Shown here piece after piece: positions 30,788-40,250 of a stretch of DNA of 64,000 nucleotides. This DNA comes from Bacteriovorax sp037444575 (GTDB lineage: Bacteria; Bdellovibrionota; Bacteriovoracia; Bacteriovoracales; Bacteriovoracaceae): NCBI GenBank assembly GCA_037444575.1, contig JBBIME010000008.1, positions 124,001 to 188,000 of the forward strand. The letters run 5' to 3'. The stretch's first letter is position 1, and every line of letters starts with the position of its first letter. The notes below the pieces were generated by a model that was not told where the DNA came from, did no database searches, and saw nothing but the letters and a program-made list of their open reading frames with translations. Both the position numbers and the translations under genes were made by a program.

Positions 30788-32005
30788 TTAAAAATTTAAT
30801 TTCTCCCAATATTTTGTAGGATCTTCTCCTCTTGCAAGATTTAGTTTTTGTATTAAACGGTTTTGTTCTTCATCAGTCAGAGGAGACTTCGCGATGATTT
30901 CTAAAGCATCATCTCTTCTTCCTAGTTGTTCGAGGGCCTCTGCTAGAAAAAAATATCCAGTAGGAGAGGAAGGAAATTGCTGGGTGAAGGTCTCAGCATT
31001 TGACAGGACTTGGTCATATTCTCCTTTGGCCATCATTCTTAAAAAAGGAATTTGAACAACGTCTTCATTGATAAATTCTCCTTCTGGGAAAACGCCTGTA
31101 TCTATTTCTTCCTGCACTTCTACTATTCTTGAGCGTAATTCTTCTTCTCTGTAGGCGAGGTCTGCTCTTTTAGCTTCAAGTGCTTGGTGAGCAGGGTCAT
31201 TCATCCGTAGAGCTTCCAAGACATTGTCAGAGAGATGTTCTAATTTAGTTTCAGGTACTTTGTAGGCAGGATTATAAGAACTCAGATCGATGATTTGAGT
31301 TTCCAAAATTTTAGAAGTGGGGTCATTAATTTGAAATGACTCTAGTTGTGATTCGACCAATGCTCTATCATTTAATACCTGCTCTAATCTTGAGGATAAA
31401 ATACTCATTTCCTGATCCGCGCTAGATAAAAGGGCCGCCTCCTTTTTTGAAACGACATCACTGGTTAAATCAAAGGCGGCCATCTCTTCAAGAAGACGAT
31501 TAATTTCATTGTCATCAATTGGAACATTTAATTTTCCTTCTTCTATTAAGAGAGCAATCAGTTTTGCTTTATAAGCAGAGTAGGTATCTGGTTCTCTTAA
31601 AATCAACTCATCAGCAATCTCGATTGTCTTTTGGATGTCCTTTAGTTCATAAGTTTTAATTTTTCCCATTCGGCGATTGAGCCTATTAGCGAGTTCTTCA
31701 GTTGAGATATTAGTTATATCATCGCTTGCAACTTCTTCTTTTACTGGCGCAGCCGCTTTAGTTGATATTTTTTGTTCGATGATATTTTTTTTAAGATTCT
31801 GTTCTTTTACTGGTGCGGGAGCTAATAACTTTCCCCAGGTTTTTGGTTTTTTTCTCTCTTTGTTTAATGAAATAATTTTAAGTTTGAGTGCCTGGTTTTC
31901 TTTTTTTTGAGAGAGATAAAATTTAATTGTAAACCCAGTAACGATGACCAAAGCTATGAGGATAAAAAAATAGAACCTTCTATTTTCTGATTGAGTCTGA
32001 TCCAC
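30788..32005 (-). CDS. Membrane-anchored TPR-like repeat protein
   Basis: The 405-residue protein has one N-terminal membrane helix (FYFFILIALVIVTGFTIKFYL), a charged linker, a helical central part and a TPR-like C-terminus (YDQVLSNAETFTQQFPSSPTGYFFLAEALEQLGRRDDALEIIAKSPL). In the middle a degenerate module recurs three times (NDPTSKILETQI, YNPAYKVPETKLEHL, NDPAHQALEAKRADL). It likely scaffolds a periplasmic or membrane complex. Function unknown. Confidence 0.72.
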   Translation of the reverse strand: MDQTQSENRRFYFFILIALVIVTGFTIKFYLSQKKENQALKLKIISLNKERKKPKTWGKLLAPAPVKEQNLKKNIIEQKISTKAAAPVKEEVASDDITNISTEELANRLNRRMGKIKTYELKDIQKTIEIADELILREPDTYSAYKAKLIALLIEEGKLNVPIDDNEINRLLEEMAAFDLTSDVVSKKEAALLSSADQEMSILSSRLEQVLNDRALVESQLESFQINDPTSKILETQIIDLSSYNPAYKVPETKLEHLSDNVLEALRMNDPAHQALEAKRADLAYREEELRSRIVEVQEEIDTGVFPEGEFINEDVVQIPFLRMMAKGEYDQVLSNAETFTQQFPSSPTGYFFLAEALEQLGRRDDALEIIAKSPLTDEEQNRLIQKLNLARGEDPTKYWEKLNF

Positions 32006-32179
32006 AAATATTCCTTGTTAAATCATCCTTTATTAGAATTTACTCTCAGATTTAAAAAAAGACATGACAGCTAAAGACATTAGAGGAAAATTATAAGCTT
32101 CATAAAAATTTTGAATATATTTTATCTTTTTTCTCTACCTCTTGATTTATTGGAGTTATCATAACTAGAGGTGTCGGTT

Positions 32180-32746
32180 ATGTTGAAAATTGTATTGTTG
32201 ATTTTGCTCTCTATGACTTCTTTTACAATTGCAAAAGCTGATACTGCTATATTCGCGGGTGGGTGTTTTTGGTGCATGCAACCTCCCTATGACGCTTTAA
32301 AATCAAAAGGTGTTTCTAAAGTAATTGTTGGCTATACAGGCGGCACAAAAGTAAACCCAACGTATGAAGAAGTCTCAAAAGGTGGGACAGGTCACCGAGA
32401 GGCCATAGAAGTCACTTATGATCCCAAAAAAATTTCATTCCGCGAGTTGCTTAAAGTGTTCTGGGAGAACGTAGACCCATTTGATCCAAATGGACAATTC
32501 TGTGATTCAGGGGAGGAGTATACCTCCGCTATTTTTTACTTAAATGAAGAGCAAAAAAAGGAAGCAGAAGCTTCAAAACCTAAAGGAATGGTCGCGACAG
32601 TTATTCTTCCTGCCAAAACATTTTATCCAGCGGAAGAGTATCATCAGTCTTACTATCAAAAAAATCCTATTCGTTATAAGTTTTTCCGCTTCAATTGTGG
32701 GCGAGACAAGCGTTTAAAAGAAGTTTGGGGGCATGCTCCTCATTAG
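32180..32746 (+). CDS. msrA: Peptide methionine sulfoxide reductase A
   Basis: The ATG at 32180, preceded by AGAGG, is preferred to the GTG at 32171. The 188-residue protein has a signal-like N terminus, the catalytic GGCFWC, then GYTGGTKVNPTYEEVSKGGTGHREAIEVTYDP, FWENVDPFDPNGQFCDSGEEYTSAIFY and the C-terminal RFNCGRDKRL recycling cysteine region. It reduces the S form of methionine sulfoxide in proteins. The signal peptide implies a periplasmic copy, which would need a thioredoxin-like reductant there. Confidence 0.93.
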   Translation: MLKIVLLILLSMTSFTIAKADTAIFAGGCFWCMQPPYDALKSKGVSKVIVGYTGGTKVNPTYEEVSKGGTGHREAIEVTYDPKKISFRELLKVFWENVDPFDPNGQFCDSGEEYTSAIFYLNEEQKKEAEASKPKGMVATVILPAKTFYPAEEYHQSYYQKNPIRYKFFRFNCGRDKRLKEVWGHAPH

Positions 32747-34892
32747 AAATGAAAAAATTGAAATGAAAAAAATCTGGTTAATGCTTCTCATTGTTCTTCT
32801 TTTTATCGCCGCCCATCAACTGGGTTTGGCGACTTATTTAAATTTTGATTATTTGAAAAATCATTTAGCGCAATTGCAATCCTACTACCAAGAGAATCAG
32901 TTAAGATTCATTTTGTATTATTTTTTACTTTATGTTTTTGTAACCGCTATCTCGTTTCCTGGTGCCACTGTTTTAAGTTTACTTGCAGGGGCAGTACTTG
33001 GAGTTGCTAATGGCGTAATGGTTGTTGCTTTTGCAAGCACGATTGGGGCGACAATCGCTTTCTGGAGCTCGCGATTTTTATTCAGAGAATTTGTCGATCA
33101 AAAGTTTCATGCTCAGTTTGAAACAATCAATGCCAATATGAAAAAAGAAGGTACGTCATATCTTCTTACCTTAAGACTGATTCCACTATTTCCATTTTTT
33201 ATCGTCAATCTCTTAATGGGGTTGACCACTATGGCAACTTCAACTTACTTTTATACGAGTTTTTTCGGAATGCTTCCTGGGATTGTTGTCTTTATTTATG
33301 CTGGAAAAAGTTTTTCTGAAATTAATTCGATAAGAGGGATTTTGAGTTTAAAAATGCTTCTTATATTTTTCTTAATTGGACTTCTCCCTTATATTTCAAA
33401 ATTTTTTCTTAATCGTTTTAAAAACTACAAACTCTATCGAAAATTTAAACGTCCTAAGAAATTTGATTACAATATGATGGTTATCGGTGGAGGTGCCGCA
33501 GGTCTTGTGACTTCCTATGTGGCAAGCAGTGTGAAAGCGAAAGTAGCCTTAGTCGAAAAGGACAAGATGGGGGGAGATTGCTTAAACTTCGGATGTATTC
33601 CTAGCAAGGCTTTGATTAAAACAGCTAAAGTTATTCATTTAAAAAATAAAGCAAAAGAGCTCGGTATTAAAAAAATTGAAATCGATTTTGATTTTAAAGA
33701 GGTAATGGAGAGAGTAAAAAAAATTATTACTGAAGTCGAGCCTCACGATTCTAGAGAACGCTATCAAGAATTAGGAGTCAACTGTCTTACTGGGCACGCT
33801 ACTATTATCTCTCCTTATGAAGTTAAGATCGGGGATAAGATTTTCACCACTCAGAATATAACAGTTGCCACTGGAGCATCACCATTTGTTCCTCCAATAA
33901 AAGGAGTTGAAAAGATTAATTATCTGACTTCCGATACGATTTGGTCCTTGAATTCATTACCAAAAAATTTTCTTATTATCGGAGGGGGACCTATTGGATG
34001 TGAGCTTGCTCAATCTTTTAGTCGTCTGGGAGCTCATGTAACGATTATTGAAGCTGGAGCGCATCTTCTAAGCAAAGAAGATTTGGAGGTGTCTCTTTTA
34101 ATTGAAAAGAAATTTAAAGAGGATGGGATAGATATAAGAACAAATCATCAGGCCCGTGAATTTGTTTTGGAAAATGGAATTCAAGTTCTCTATTGCCAAG
34201 CTTCTGATAAAGAAATACGAATTGAATTTGATTCAGTCCTTATTGCAGTCGGAAGAAAGGCCAGAGTGGAAGGATTTGGTCTTAGAGAATTGGGAATCAA
34301 CCTTAGACAAAATGGAACAATTGAAACTAATGAATTTCTTCAAACAAATTTTCCTAATGTTTTTGCTTGTGGAGACGTAACTGGTCCTTACCAGCTCACT
34401 CATATGGCCTCTCATCAAGCTTGGTACTGTGCTGTGAATGGACTCTTTGGGCATTTTAAAAAATTTAAAGTCGATTACTCCGTTGTGAGTTGGTGCACTT
34501 ATACTGATCCCGAAGTTGCCGTTGTCGGAATGAATGAATCCATTTTAAAAGAAAAAAATATCGAGTATGAAATTACTTTTTTTAAGATCGATGAATTAGA
34601 TCGCGCGATAGCCGATAGTGAAAAAGAGGGTTTTGTTAAGGTTCTAACTGCAAAGGGAACAGATAGAATTTTAGGAGCAACGATTGTCGCTAGCTCAGCT
34701 AGCTTAATGATCTTAGAATTTGTCAGCGCAATGAAATTTAAAAAAGGACTTAAGGGAATATTAAATACAATTCATGCCTATCCATCTTTAGGAGAGGCCA
34801 ATAAGTATGTGGCCGGAGCTTGGTTAAAAAATCATTCTCCTGAAAAAATTTTAAGTCTTTTAGAAAAATATTTTAATTGGATGAGAAAATGA
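32733..34892 (+). CDS. TVP38/DedA-like membrane domain fused to a mercuric-reductase-like flavoprotein
   Basis: The 719-residue protein is a fusion. Residues 1-240 are a polytopic SNARE-associated/TVP38 domain (six or so helices, including FPGATVLSLLAGAVLG). Residues 245-719 are a pyridine nucleotide-disulphide oxidoreductase: FAD motif GGGAAG (252-257), redox pair C283-x4-C288 (CLNFGCIPSK), NAD motif GGGPIG and a C-terminal dimerisation domain. It should transfer electrons from NAD(P)H through the cysteine pair at the membrane. The substrate is unknown. It overlaps msrA by 14 nt. Confidence 0.85.
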   Translation: MLLIRNEKIEMKKIWLMLLIVLLFIAAHQLGLATYLNFDYLKNHLAQLQSYYQENQLRFILYYFLLYVFVTAISFPGATVLSLLAGAVLGVANGVMVVAFASTIGATIAFWSSRFLFREFVDQKFHAQFETINANMKKEGTSYLLTLRLIPLFPFFIVNLLMGLTTMATSTYFYTSFFGMLPGIVVFIYAGKSFSEINSIRGILSLKMLLIFFLIGLLPYISKFFLNRFKNYKLYRKFKRPKKFDYNMMVIGGGAAGLVTSYVASSVKAKVALVEKDKMGGDCLNFGCIPSKALIKTAKVIHLKNKAKELGIKKIEIDFDFKEVMERVKKIITEVEPHDSRERYQELGVNCLTGHATIISPYEVKIGDKIFTTQNITVATGASPFVPPIKGVEKINYLTSDTIWSLNSLPKNFLIIGGGPIGCELAQSFSRLGAHVTIIEAGAHLLSKEDLEVSLLIEKKFKEDGIDIRTNHQAREFVLENGIQVLYCQASDKEIRIEFDSVLIAVGRKARVEGFGLRELGINLRQNGTIETNEFLQTNFPNVFACGDVTGPYQLTHMASHQAWYCAVNGLFGHFKKFKVDYSVVSWCTYTDPEVAVVGMNESILKEKNIEYEITFFKIDELDRAIADSEKEGFVKVLTAKGTDRILGATIVASSASLMILEFVSAMKFKKGLKGILNTIHAYPSLGEANKYVAGAWLKNHSPEKILSLLEKYFNWMRK

Positions 34893-35689
34893 AAAATAGC
34901 TCACTTATAATCGTTATAACTCTTGTTCTCTTTATGATACTTGAGTCTCTGTTTCCTTTGAGATCCCGAAGAGAAAACAACCTAAAAAGATTTTTAACAA
35001 ATGTTTTTACATCAATTATCGCTCTTCCTTTTACACGTTTACTTATCTATCCGGGCGTTATTTTTCTTTCTGCTTTTGTCGCAAAATCAAATTGGGGGCT
35101 TTTAAATATTTTAAAATTAAATGGACCGATTAATTTTATCGTAGGTTTTGTTTTATTAGATTACATAATTTATTGGTGGCATTACGCCAATCATAAGGTT
35201 TTTTTCTTTTGGCGCTTTCATCAGGTTCATCACGCAGATAAGGATATGGATGCGAGCACTGCTTTAAGATTTCATTTCGGTGAACTTTTTTTATCAGGGC
35301 TTGTGCGAATTTGTTTAATTCTCATATTGGGATTTAATCTGGAGACACTTCTTACATTTGATTTGTGTGTAACGGTCATCGCTATTTTTCACCACAGCAA
35401 TTTAAAACTTCCTCTATGGTTTGAAGGTCATTTAAATAAAATCATCGTGACTCCTCTTTTTCATCAGAATCACCATTCCTATTTTCAACATGAAACGGAT
35501 TCCAATTATTCCACTATTTTTAGCTTCTGGGATCGAATCCACAAAAGTCATACTAAGAAGATTCCTTCTGAAAAAGTGACAATCGGTCTTCCTTTTTTTG
35601 AGGGTGAAAAAATTAATTTTCTGGGATTGATGAAGATGCCCTTTTTAAAACTAAAGACCTGGCCTAAAGAATTTATACGAAGAAAATAA
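34889..35689 (+). CDS. Sterol desaturase/fatty-acid hydroxylase family membrane enzyme
   Basis: ATG at 34889 overlaps the previous stop (ATGA), so I prefer it to an upstream TTG. The 266-residue protein has the di-iron histidine clusters of the family: HYANH, FHQVHH, FHHSN and HQNHH, among four to five hydrophobic segments. It hydroxylates or desaturates a lipid chain or ring using two irons and oxygen. Substrate not identifiable. Co-transcribed with the flavoprotein gene, which could supply electrons. Confidence 0.88.
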   Translation: MKNSSLIIVITLVLFMILESLFPLRSRRENNLKRFLTNVFTSIIALPFTRLLIYPGVIFLSAFVAKSNWGLLNILKLNGPINFIVGFVLLDYIIYWWHYANHKVFFFWRFHQVHHADKDMDASTALRFHFGELFLSGLVRICLILILGFNLETLLTFDLCVTVIAIFHHSNLKLPLWFEGHLNKIIVTPLFHQNHHSYFQHETDSNYSTIFSFWDRIHKSHTKKIPSEKVTIGLPFFEGEKINFLGLMKMPFLKLKTWPKEFIRRK

Positions 35690-35692
35690 AAA

Positions 35693-36088
35693 TTATTTCA
35701 GTAATAAATTCTTATACAATCCTTTAACAATAAGCTGTGCCGTCGATGGATTAGTCGCAAGAGGAACATCGTGAACATCACAGATTCTCAGCAATGAAGA
35801 TATGTCTGGATCGTGAGGATGCATTCCAAGAGGATCTCGCATAAAGATAACTGCGTGACATTTTCCTGTGGCCACAAGTGCTGCGATTTGAGCATCACCC
35901 CCCAGAGGACCAGAGAGATATTTTTTTACTTTTAATCCAGTTAATTGAAGATGTTTTCCAGTTGTTGCAGTAGCGACTAGTTCAAAAGATTTAAAAAATT
36001 CGAGATTATCTTTCACAAAAGCTATCATTTCAGCTTTTTTTCCATCGTGAGCAATAAGAGCGAGAGTTTTTTTCGATGATCGCTTCAT
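35693..36088 (-). CDS. mgsA: Methylglyoxal synthase
   Basis: The 131-residue protein has ALIAHDGKK (10-18), SGPLGGDAQIAAL with catalytic D65 (59-71), FMRDPLGMHPHDPD and a C-terminal VPLATNPSTAQL. All are signatures of MgsA, which converts dihydroxyacetone phosphate to methylglyoxal and phosphate when phosphate is scarce or sugar phosphates accumulate. Its length is normal (about 150 in E. coli). It is convergent with the hydroxylase gene, with only 3 nt between. Confidence 0.93.
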   Translation of the reverse strand: MKRSSKKTLALIAHDGKKAEMIAFVKDNLEFFKSFELVATATTGKHLQLTGLKVKKYLSGPLGGDAQIAALVATGKCHAVIFMRDPLGMHPHDPDISSLLRICDVHDVPLATNPSTAQLIVKGLYKNLLLK

Positions 36089-36175
36089 TTTATCTCCCTA
36101 ATTATTTGTCAGAGTGCAAAGTGTTCTGAGAGAATTATAGTTGATGTTTTTTAAGTTTACTATAAGGAGTTTGTA

Positions 36176-36493
36176 ATGAAAAAATTGCTAGCTGCCGCTC
36201 TACTTACATTAAGTGTGAGTTTCAGCGCTAGAGCAATATCGACAGTTATTCTTTATCCTAACTGTCATTTTACTCCGACGATGGGGGAATGTTCCTTAAG
36301 TAATACTATTGGCAGACCGGTGAGCTGCAATTTTCAAGTTAGGGGACAAAGTAGACGTGGTGCTGTACCTTCTTCATATCAATATGTAATTCTCTACCCA
36401 GGAATGTATTCATGGGGGAGAGTTGTTACAAATAACCCAGCTGACCCGATTATAAACGTAGGGGCAACAGCTTTTTGCAATACAATCGATTAA
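36176..36493 (+). CDS. Small secreted beta-rich protein
   Basis: The 105-residue protein has a signal peptide (KKLLAAALLTLSVSFSARA), four cysteines in the mature part and beta-rich segments (YQYVILYPGMYSWGRVV). It looks like a compact disulphide-bonded exported domain; no family recognised. AAGGAG precedes the start. The next gene begins 7 nt downstream. Confidence 0.65.
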   Translation: MKKLLAAALLTLSVSFSARAISTVILYPNCHFTPTMGECSLSNTIGRPVSCNFQVRGQSRRGAVPSSYQYVILYPGMYSWGRVVTNNPADPIINVGATAFCNTID

Positions 36494-36500
36494 ATAAAAA

Positions 36501-37811
36501 ATGAAAACAAAAATTACAGCAATTAGATCAAGCGCACTCACTTTTAAAGCAGATCCTTTTCTAACGAATCCTACACAGGCCTATCATTATGAAGCCGATG
36601 CTTTGATAGTTATGGAAAATGGAAAGATAAAATCTTTTGGATCATACGATAAGTTAAAATCCACTCTGTCTCCTGAAGTTGAATTAAAGACGTACAAGGA
36701 TTCACTGGTTCTTCCAGGATTCATAGATACTCACGTTCATTATCCGCAAACTCAAATTATCGGGGCCTACGGAAAACAACTTATCGATTGGCTCAATAAC
36801 TATACTTTTATAGCTGAACAACAGTTTAATAATTTTGATTATGCCAAGTCTGTTGCCGATTTTTTTCTTGATGAATGCCTGAAAGCTGGGACGACTACGG
36901 TCATGAGTTATTGTACCGTGTATCCTGAATCTGTTGATGCTTTCTTTGAAGCTGCATTAAAAAGAAATATGCGCGTGATTGCAGGAAAAGTTTTAATGGA
37001 CAGAAATGCACCTGTAGAACTTTTGGATACGGCCCAAATTGCTTACGACCAATCCAAAGCACTGATTAATAAGTGGCATGGAAAAGATCGTCTTTTGTAT
37101 GCAATTACTCCTCGGTTTGCCCCAACGAGTACTCATGAGCAACTTGTTGCAACTGGAACTCTTTGGAGTGAGCATCCAGGAACCTATATGCAAAGTCACG
37201 TTTCTGAAAATTTAGGAGAGATCGCGTGGGTAAAAGAAATTTTTCCAAAACAGCGTGACTATCTAGACGTCTATGAATCATACGGTCTTCTTGGAAAGCG
37301 TGCGGTTTATGGACACGGAATCCATTTAAGTGAAAGAGAGTGGCAGCGTCTTTATGAATCAGGTTGCAGTATTGCTCATTGCCCGACCTCCAATGAATTT
37401 TTAGGAAGCGGTCTTTTTAATTTTGAAGCCGCAAAAAAGAAAGAAAGACCAGTAAAAATTGGACTGGCCACTGACGTTGGTGCAGGTACTAGTTTATCCC
37501 AACTTCAATCAATGAATGAATCCTATAAAATTGCCCAGCTTCAAGGCTTTGCTCTCTCATCGATTCATGCTTTCTATCTGGCAACTAGAGGTGCCGCTGA
37601 ATCACTTTATCTGGAAGATAAGATCGGTTCAATCGAAGAAGGAATGGAAGCAGATCTTGTAGTGCTCGATTTAAAATCAACTCCGTTAATAAATTTTAGA
37701 ATGAAATACTGTAAAGATATCGAAGAAGCCCTTTTTATCCAAATGATGATGGGGGATGATCGCGCGACCAAAGCAGTTTATGTTGCTGGAAACCTTGCGT
37801 ACTCTTCTTAA
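36501..37811 (+). CDS. guaD: Guanine deaminase
   Basis: The 436-residue protein is an amidohydrolase with metal ligands THVHYPQ (H78, H80) in PGFIDTHVH, the QMISAYGEQLL-like IGAYGKQLIDWLNNYTF motif special to guanine deaminases, YGHGIHLSEREW and the late ATDVGAGTSLS. It converts guanine to xanthine and ammonia. Together with the purine or nucleoside importer at 43-48 kb it suggests purine salvage or nitrogen scavenging. No Shine-Dalgarno is obvious, so translation may depend on the upstream gene. Confidence 0.93.
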   Translation: MKTKITAIRSSALTFKADPFLTNPTQAYHYEADALIVMENGKIKSFGSYDKLKSTLSPEVELKTYKDSLVLPGFIDTHVHYPQTQIIGAYGKQLIDWLNNYTFIAEQQFNNFDYAKSVADFFLDECLKAGTTTVMSYCTVYPESVDAFFEAALKRNMRVIAGKVLMDRNAPVELLDTAQIAYDQSKALINKWHGKDRLLYAITPRFAPTSTHEQLVATGTLWSEHPGTYMQSHVSENLGEIAWVKEIFPKQRDYLDVYESYGLLGKRAVYGHGIHLSEREWQRLYESGCSIAHCPTSNEFLGSGLFNFEAAKKKERPVKIGLATDVGAGTSLSQLQSMNESYKIAQLQGFALSSIHAFYLATRGAAESLYLEDKIGSIEEGMEADLVVLDLKSTPLINFRMKYCKDIEEALFIQMMMGDDRATKAVYVAGNLAYSS

Positions 37812-37833
37812 AAATTAAATTCAAGGAGGATTT

Positions 37834-38535
37834 ATGATTTTTAAATCAGTGCTCGTTTCAATGTTTTTGCTTATGGGATTACTAAGCAATGTTCAGGCTG
37901 AACTTATTAGTGTTAAAAATGATCCTGCTTTAAAGATTCAAAGTTTTGATGTGACTGAAATCGAATCTGGCATGCCTTTGCTAGACGCACCACCAACACC
38001 CAAAAATCCAATTGATGAAGTCGCAATCATCATTGATAGTCTGATTGCTCTTGGAAAAAAAATCTGGCCAATTGTTAATGCTGGTCGTCCGGTTATCACA
38101 AATAAACTTATCCCTCCGATTAGCGTTCTTCCCAATTTAAATTTACAAGGCGAACATCCAACTTTAGAGCAGATGGAGAACTGGTCGATTCCTAAAGCAA
38201 AAAGCTTTCGAGTTTCTTTTAAAAATAAATTCAATAAAGAAGTTGTCGGATTTACCTATACAATTTATTTCCAATACGATGGTAGTTACAATGGAGTTGG
38301 GAAATACGTAACAAATCTTAAAGTTCAAGCGAGTGAAATTTTTGTTAATTGGGGATTTAATTTTGATGCCGTATCTGAGCTTGTCGGAATTTCTAACGTC
38401 GGATCTAAAGTGTATCCGATTGCCTCGGCCGTTATTCAAGTTAGCTATAGTGTAAAAGGTCCGATGAATGAATCAAGAGCAGCTCAAAGTTTTTATGTCG
38501 ATGGATCAGGAAACATTCAAGTTTTGAATAACTAG
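37834..38535 (+). CDS. Secreted beta-rich protein, unknown function
   Basis: The 233-residue protein has a signal peptide (SVLVSMFLLMGLLSNVQA) and a mature beta-sandwich-like part with GSYNGVGKYVTNLKVQASEIFVNWGFNFDA and QVSYSVKGP. It has no cysteines in the mature part and no motif recognised. A strong GGAGG site precedes the ATG, and a terminator follows the gene. Confidence 0.68.
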   Translation: MIFKSVLVSMFLLMGLLSNVQAELISVKNDPALKIQSFDVTEIESGMPLLDAPPTPKNPIDEVAIIIDSLIALGKKIWPIVNAGRPVITNKLIPPISVLPNLNLQGEHPTLEQMENWSIPKAKSFRVSFKNKFNKEVVGFTYTIYFQYDGSYNGVGKYVTNLKVQASEIFVNWGFNFDAVSELVGISNVGSKVYPIASAVIQVSYSVKGPMNESRAAQSFYVDGSGNIQVLNN

Positions 38536-38556
38536 TTTAGTTTTTTTCTATATCAA

Positions 38557-38594
38557 GCGGAGCTTAATTTTCTAATAGCTCCGCCACTTTTTTA
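38557..38594 (+). terminator. Rho-independent terminator
   Basis: GCGGAGCT (38557-38564) and AGCTCCGC (38577-38584) form a perfect 8-bp stem with a 12-nt loop, followed by a T-rich ACTTTTTT. It ends the gene at 37834. Confidence 0.8.
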
Positions 38595-38674
38595 ATCACA
38601 CATATTCTTATTTCATATCTTCCTTGGTAGGTTCCAGGCGCTATTGTCTTTGTTAATCAACTAAGGAGACTTTT

Positions 38675-39319
38675 ATGAAATTATCATTTCTGTTTTTGTC
38701 ATTGGCATTTTTTTCTCAGATTGCAAGCGCTGGTACGTTATCACTGGAAAAAGGGAATCGATCGATTGAAGGAGTTAATATCGCAAAGTCGGCAACATTA
38801 AACATGTCAGGTTCTTCTGAAAAATTAGATTACATTGGATCAGGGCTTCGCTTAAAAAAAGTTCTTATCGCCAATGTAAAAGTTTATGTGGCCCAATTAT
38901 TTTTAGATAATGCTGGTAAATTTGTTCGCACCAGTTCTGGAGCAGTAAAATCACTTAGTGACATGAAAGCGGGAGCTATTCATTTAACTTTTTTAAGATC
39001 CGTTGATGCTTCAACTGTTCAAGTTTCATTTAGAGACGCTTTTGACGCCAATAATGTTGATCTCAACAACAAAGGGATTGCTGCCTTTTTAGCTGCGGTA
39101 AAAGAAGGGGCAGATGCTCAGAACGGAAAATCGATGAATATCTCTCTTCAAAAAGATGATAAAGGAGTTGTGACTGTTGTTTATGAAAACACATCAGGTG
39201 TTGAAAAAACAATTAAAGGCGACAATACGCTCTTTAACGGAATTATGTCGATTTGGATTGGTGAGCCCGCTGATACAGGTCTTTCGAATCTAAAGTCAGC
39301 AATACTCAAAGGGGAGTAG
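38675..39319 (+). CDS. Chalcone-isomerase-like secreted protein
   Basis: The 214-residue protein has a signal peptide ending at IASAG and a domain with YIGSGLRLKKVLIANVKVYVAQLFLD, GAIHLTFLRSVDASTVQVSFRDAF and a late IKGDNTLFNGIMSIWIGEPAD. This matches the bacterial chalcone-isomerase-like family (lipid- or fatty-acid-binding fold, not flavonoid synthesis). The lipoprotein gene follows 4 nt after the stop. Confidence 0.82.
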   Translation: MKLSFLFLSLAFFSQIASAGTLSLEKGNRSIEGVNIAKSATLNMSGSSEKLDYIGSGLRLKKVLIANVKVYVAQLFLDNAGKFVRTSSGAVKSLSDMKAGAIHLTFLRSVDASTVQVSFRDAFDANNVDLNNKGIAAFLAAVKEGADAQNGKSMNISLQKDDKGVVTVVYENTSGVEKTIKGDNTLFNGIMSIWIGEPADTGLSNLKSAILKGE

Positions 39320-39322
39320 TCG

Positions 39323-40246
39323 ATGAAAATTTCATTAATCATAATTTCGATTTTAGCTCTAATGACTGGATGTAAGGCCATGCAAGCAATTGATTCGGCC
39401 AATGCTATTCCTGGAAAGCTAGATCAAACCTATGATCAAATCCAAAAAACGAGAGATGGAATTGATTATACAAATGAGAAAGTTCGTTTACAGGCATTAG
39501 TTCTTGCTAAAAACGACATGACTGATGAAGCTAACACCCAAGATCTAGAACCTGTTGCATTGGGTATGATTGCAGGCGCCAAAAAATTTGGAGAGGTGGC
39601 AACTCCGGAAGAGTTAATCGAGTATACGCGAGTTCTTCTTCTTGAAATCAAGGATCAAAAGCCAGATGAATCATTAAAAGATACTGAAGGAAAATATCCT
39701 CCAAATATTGTGGCCCTCTACGATCACAGAAAGATGGTTAATTTAAACCAGATTTTCACAATCGCGGGATTTTGTCCTCAGAGTAAGATTGATCAAATTA
39801 TTAATGATCAAATATATAATGGGGGACTTTACCAAAGAACAGCATACGTTTTCCTTATGGCCCGGGTTCAATTTATTGGAACCTACCTACAGGAAACACT
39901 TCTAGCTGAACCGATGGACACTGTTAACATAATGAGAGAAACCATTTCGCGCTTAGGGGCGATTGATTCAATTTTAAAGATGCCATTTAAAGAAAAAGTA
40001 AAAATGGAGATCAGTGGCTTTCTTGGAAAAGATCCAATCGTTTCTTCACTTTTCGATGCGCAGGGAAATATGGATGACTCTTGGGATGCTCCAAAAATTT
40101 GGAAAAAAGTTTTTAAGCGATTTGATCAGGACTTAAAGGATGGAAACATTGTAGAAGGAAGTAGTGCTAACTCTACTACTGTTCAAAATGAAATCGCAGA
40201 ACTTAAAACGACAGTGCAAAAATATATCGATTCTTGGAATAAATAA
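39323..40246 (+). CDS. Lipoprotein of unknown function
   Basis: The 307-residue protein begins with a lipoprotein signal and lipobox LMTGC (Cys 17) and is mostly helical afterwards (SANAIPGKLDQTYDQIQKTRDGIDYTNEKVRLQALV). The start of the mature part is coiled-coil-like. It is translationally close to the chalcone-isomerase-like gene, so the two may work in the same envelope process. It is convergent with the DUF4105 gene; 4 nt separate them. Confidence 0.72.
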   Translation: MKISLIIISILALMTGCKAMQAIDSANAIPGKLDQTYDQIQKTRDGIDYTNEKVRLQALVLAKNDMTDEANTQDLEPVALGMIAGAKKFGEVATPEELIEYTRVLLLEIKDQKPDESLKDTEGKYPPNIVALYDHRKMVNLNQIFTIAGFCPQSKIDQIINDQIYNGGLYQRTAYVFLMARVQFIGTYLQETLLAEPMDTVNIMRETISRLGAIDSILKMPFKEKVKMEISGFLGKDPIVSSLFDAQGNMDDSWDAPKIWKKVFKRFDQDLKDGNIVEGSSANSTTVQNEIAELKTTVQKYIDSWNK

Positions 40247-40250
40247 AAGA

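Noticed and set aside
32733..34892. Mercuric reductase (merA) annotation
   Set aside because: The cysteine pair and domain order match the wider flavin disulphide reductase family, but there is no N-terminal metal-binding domain and no mer regulators or transporters nearby.
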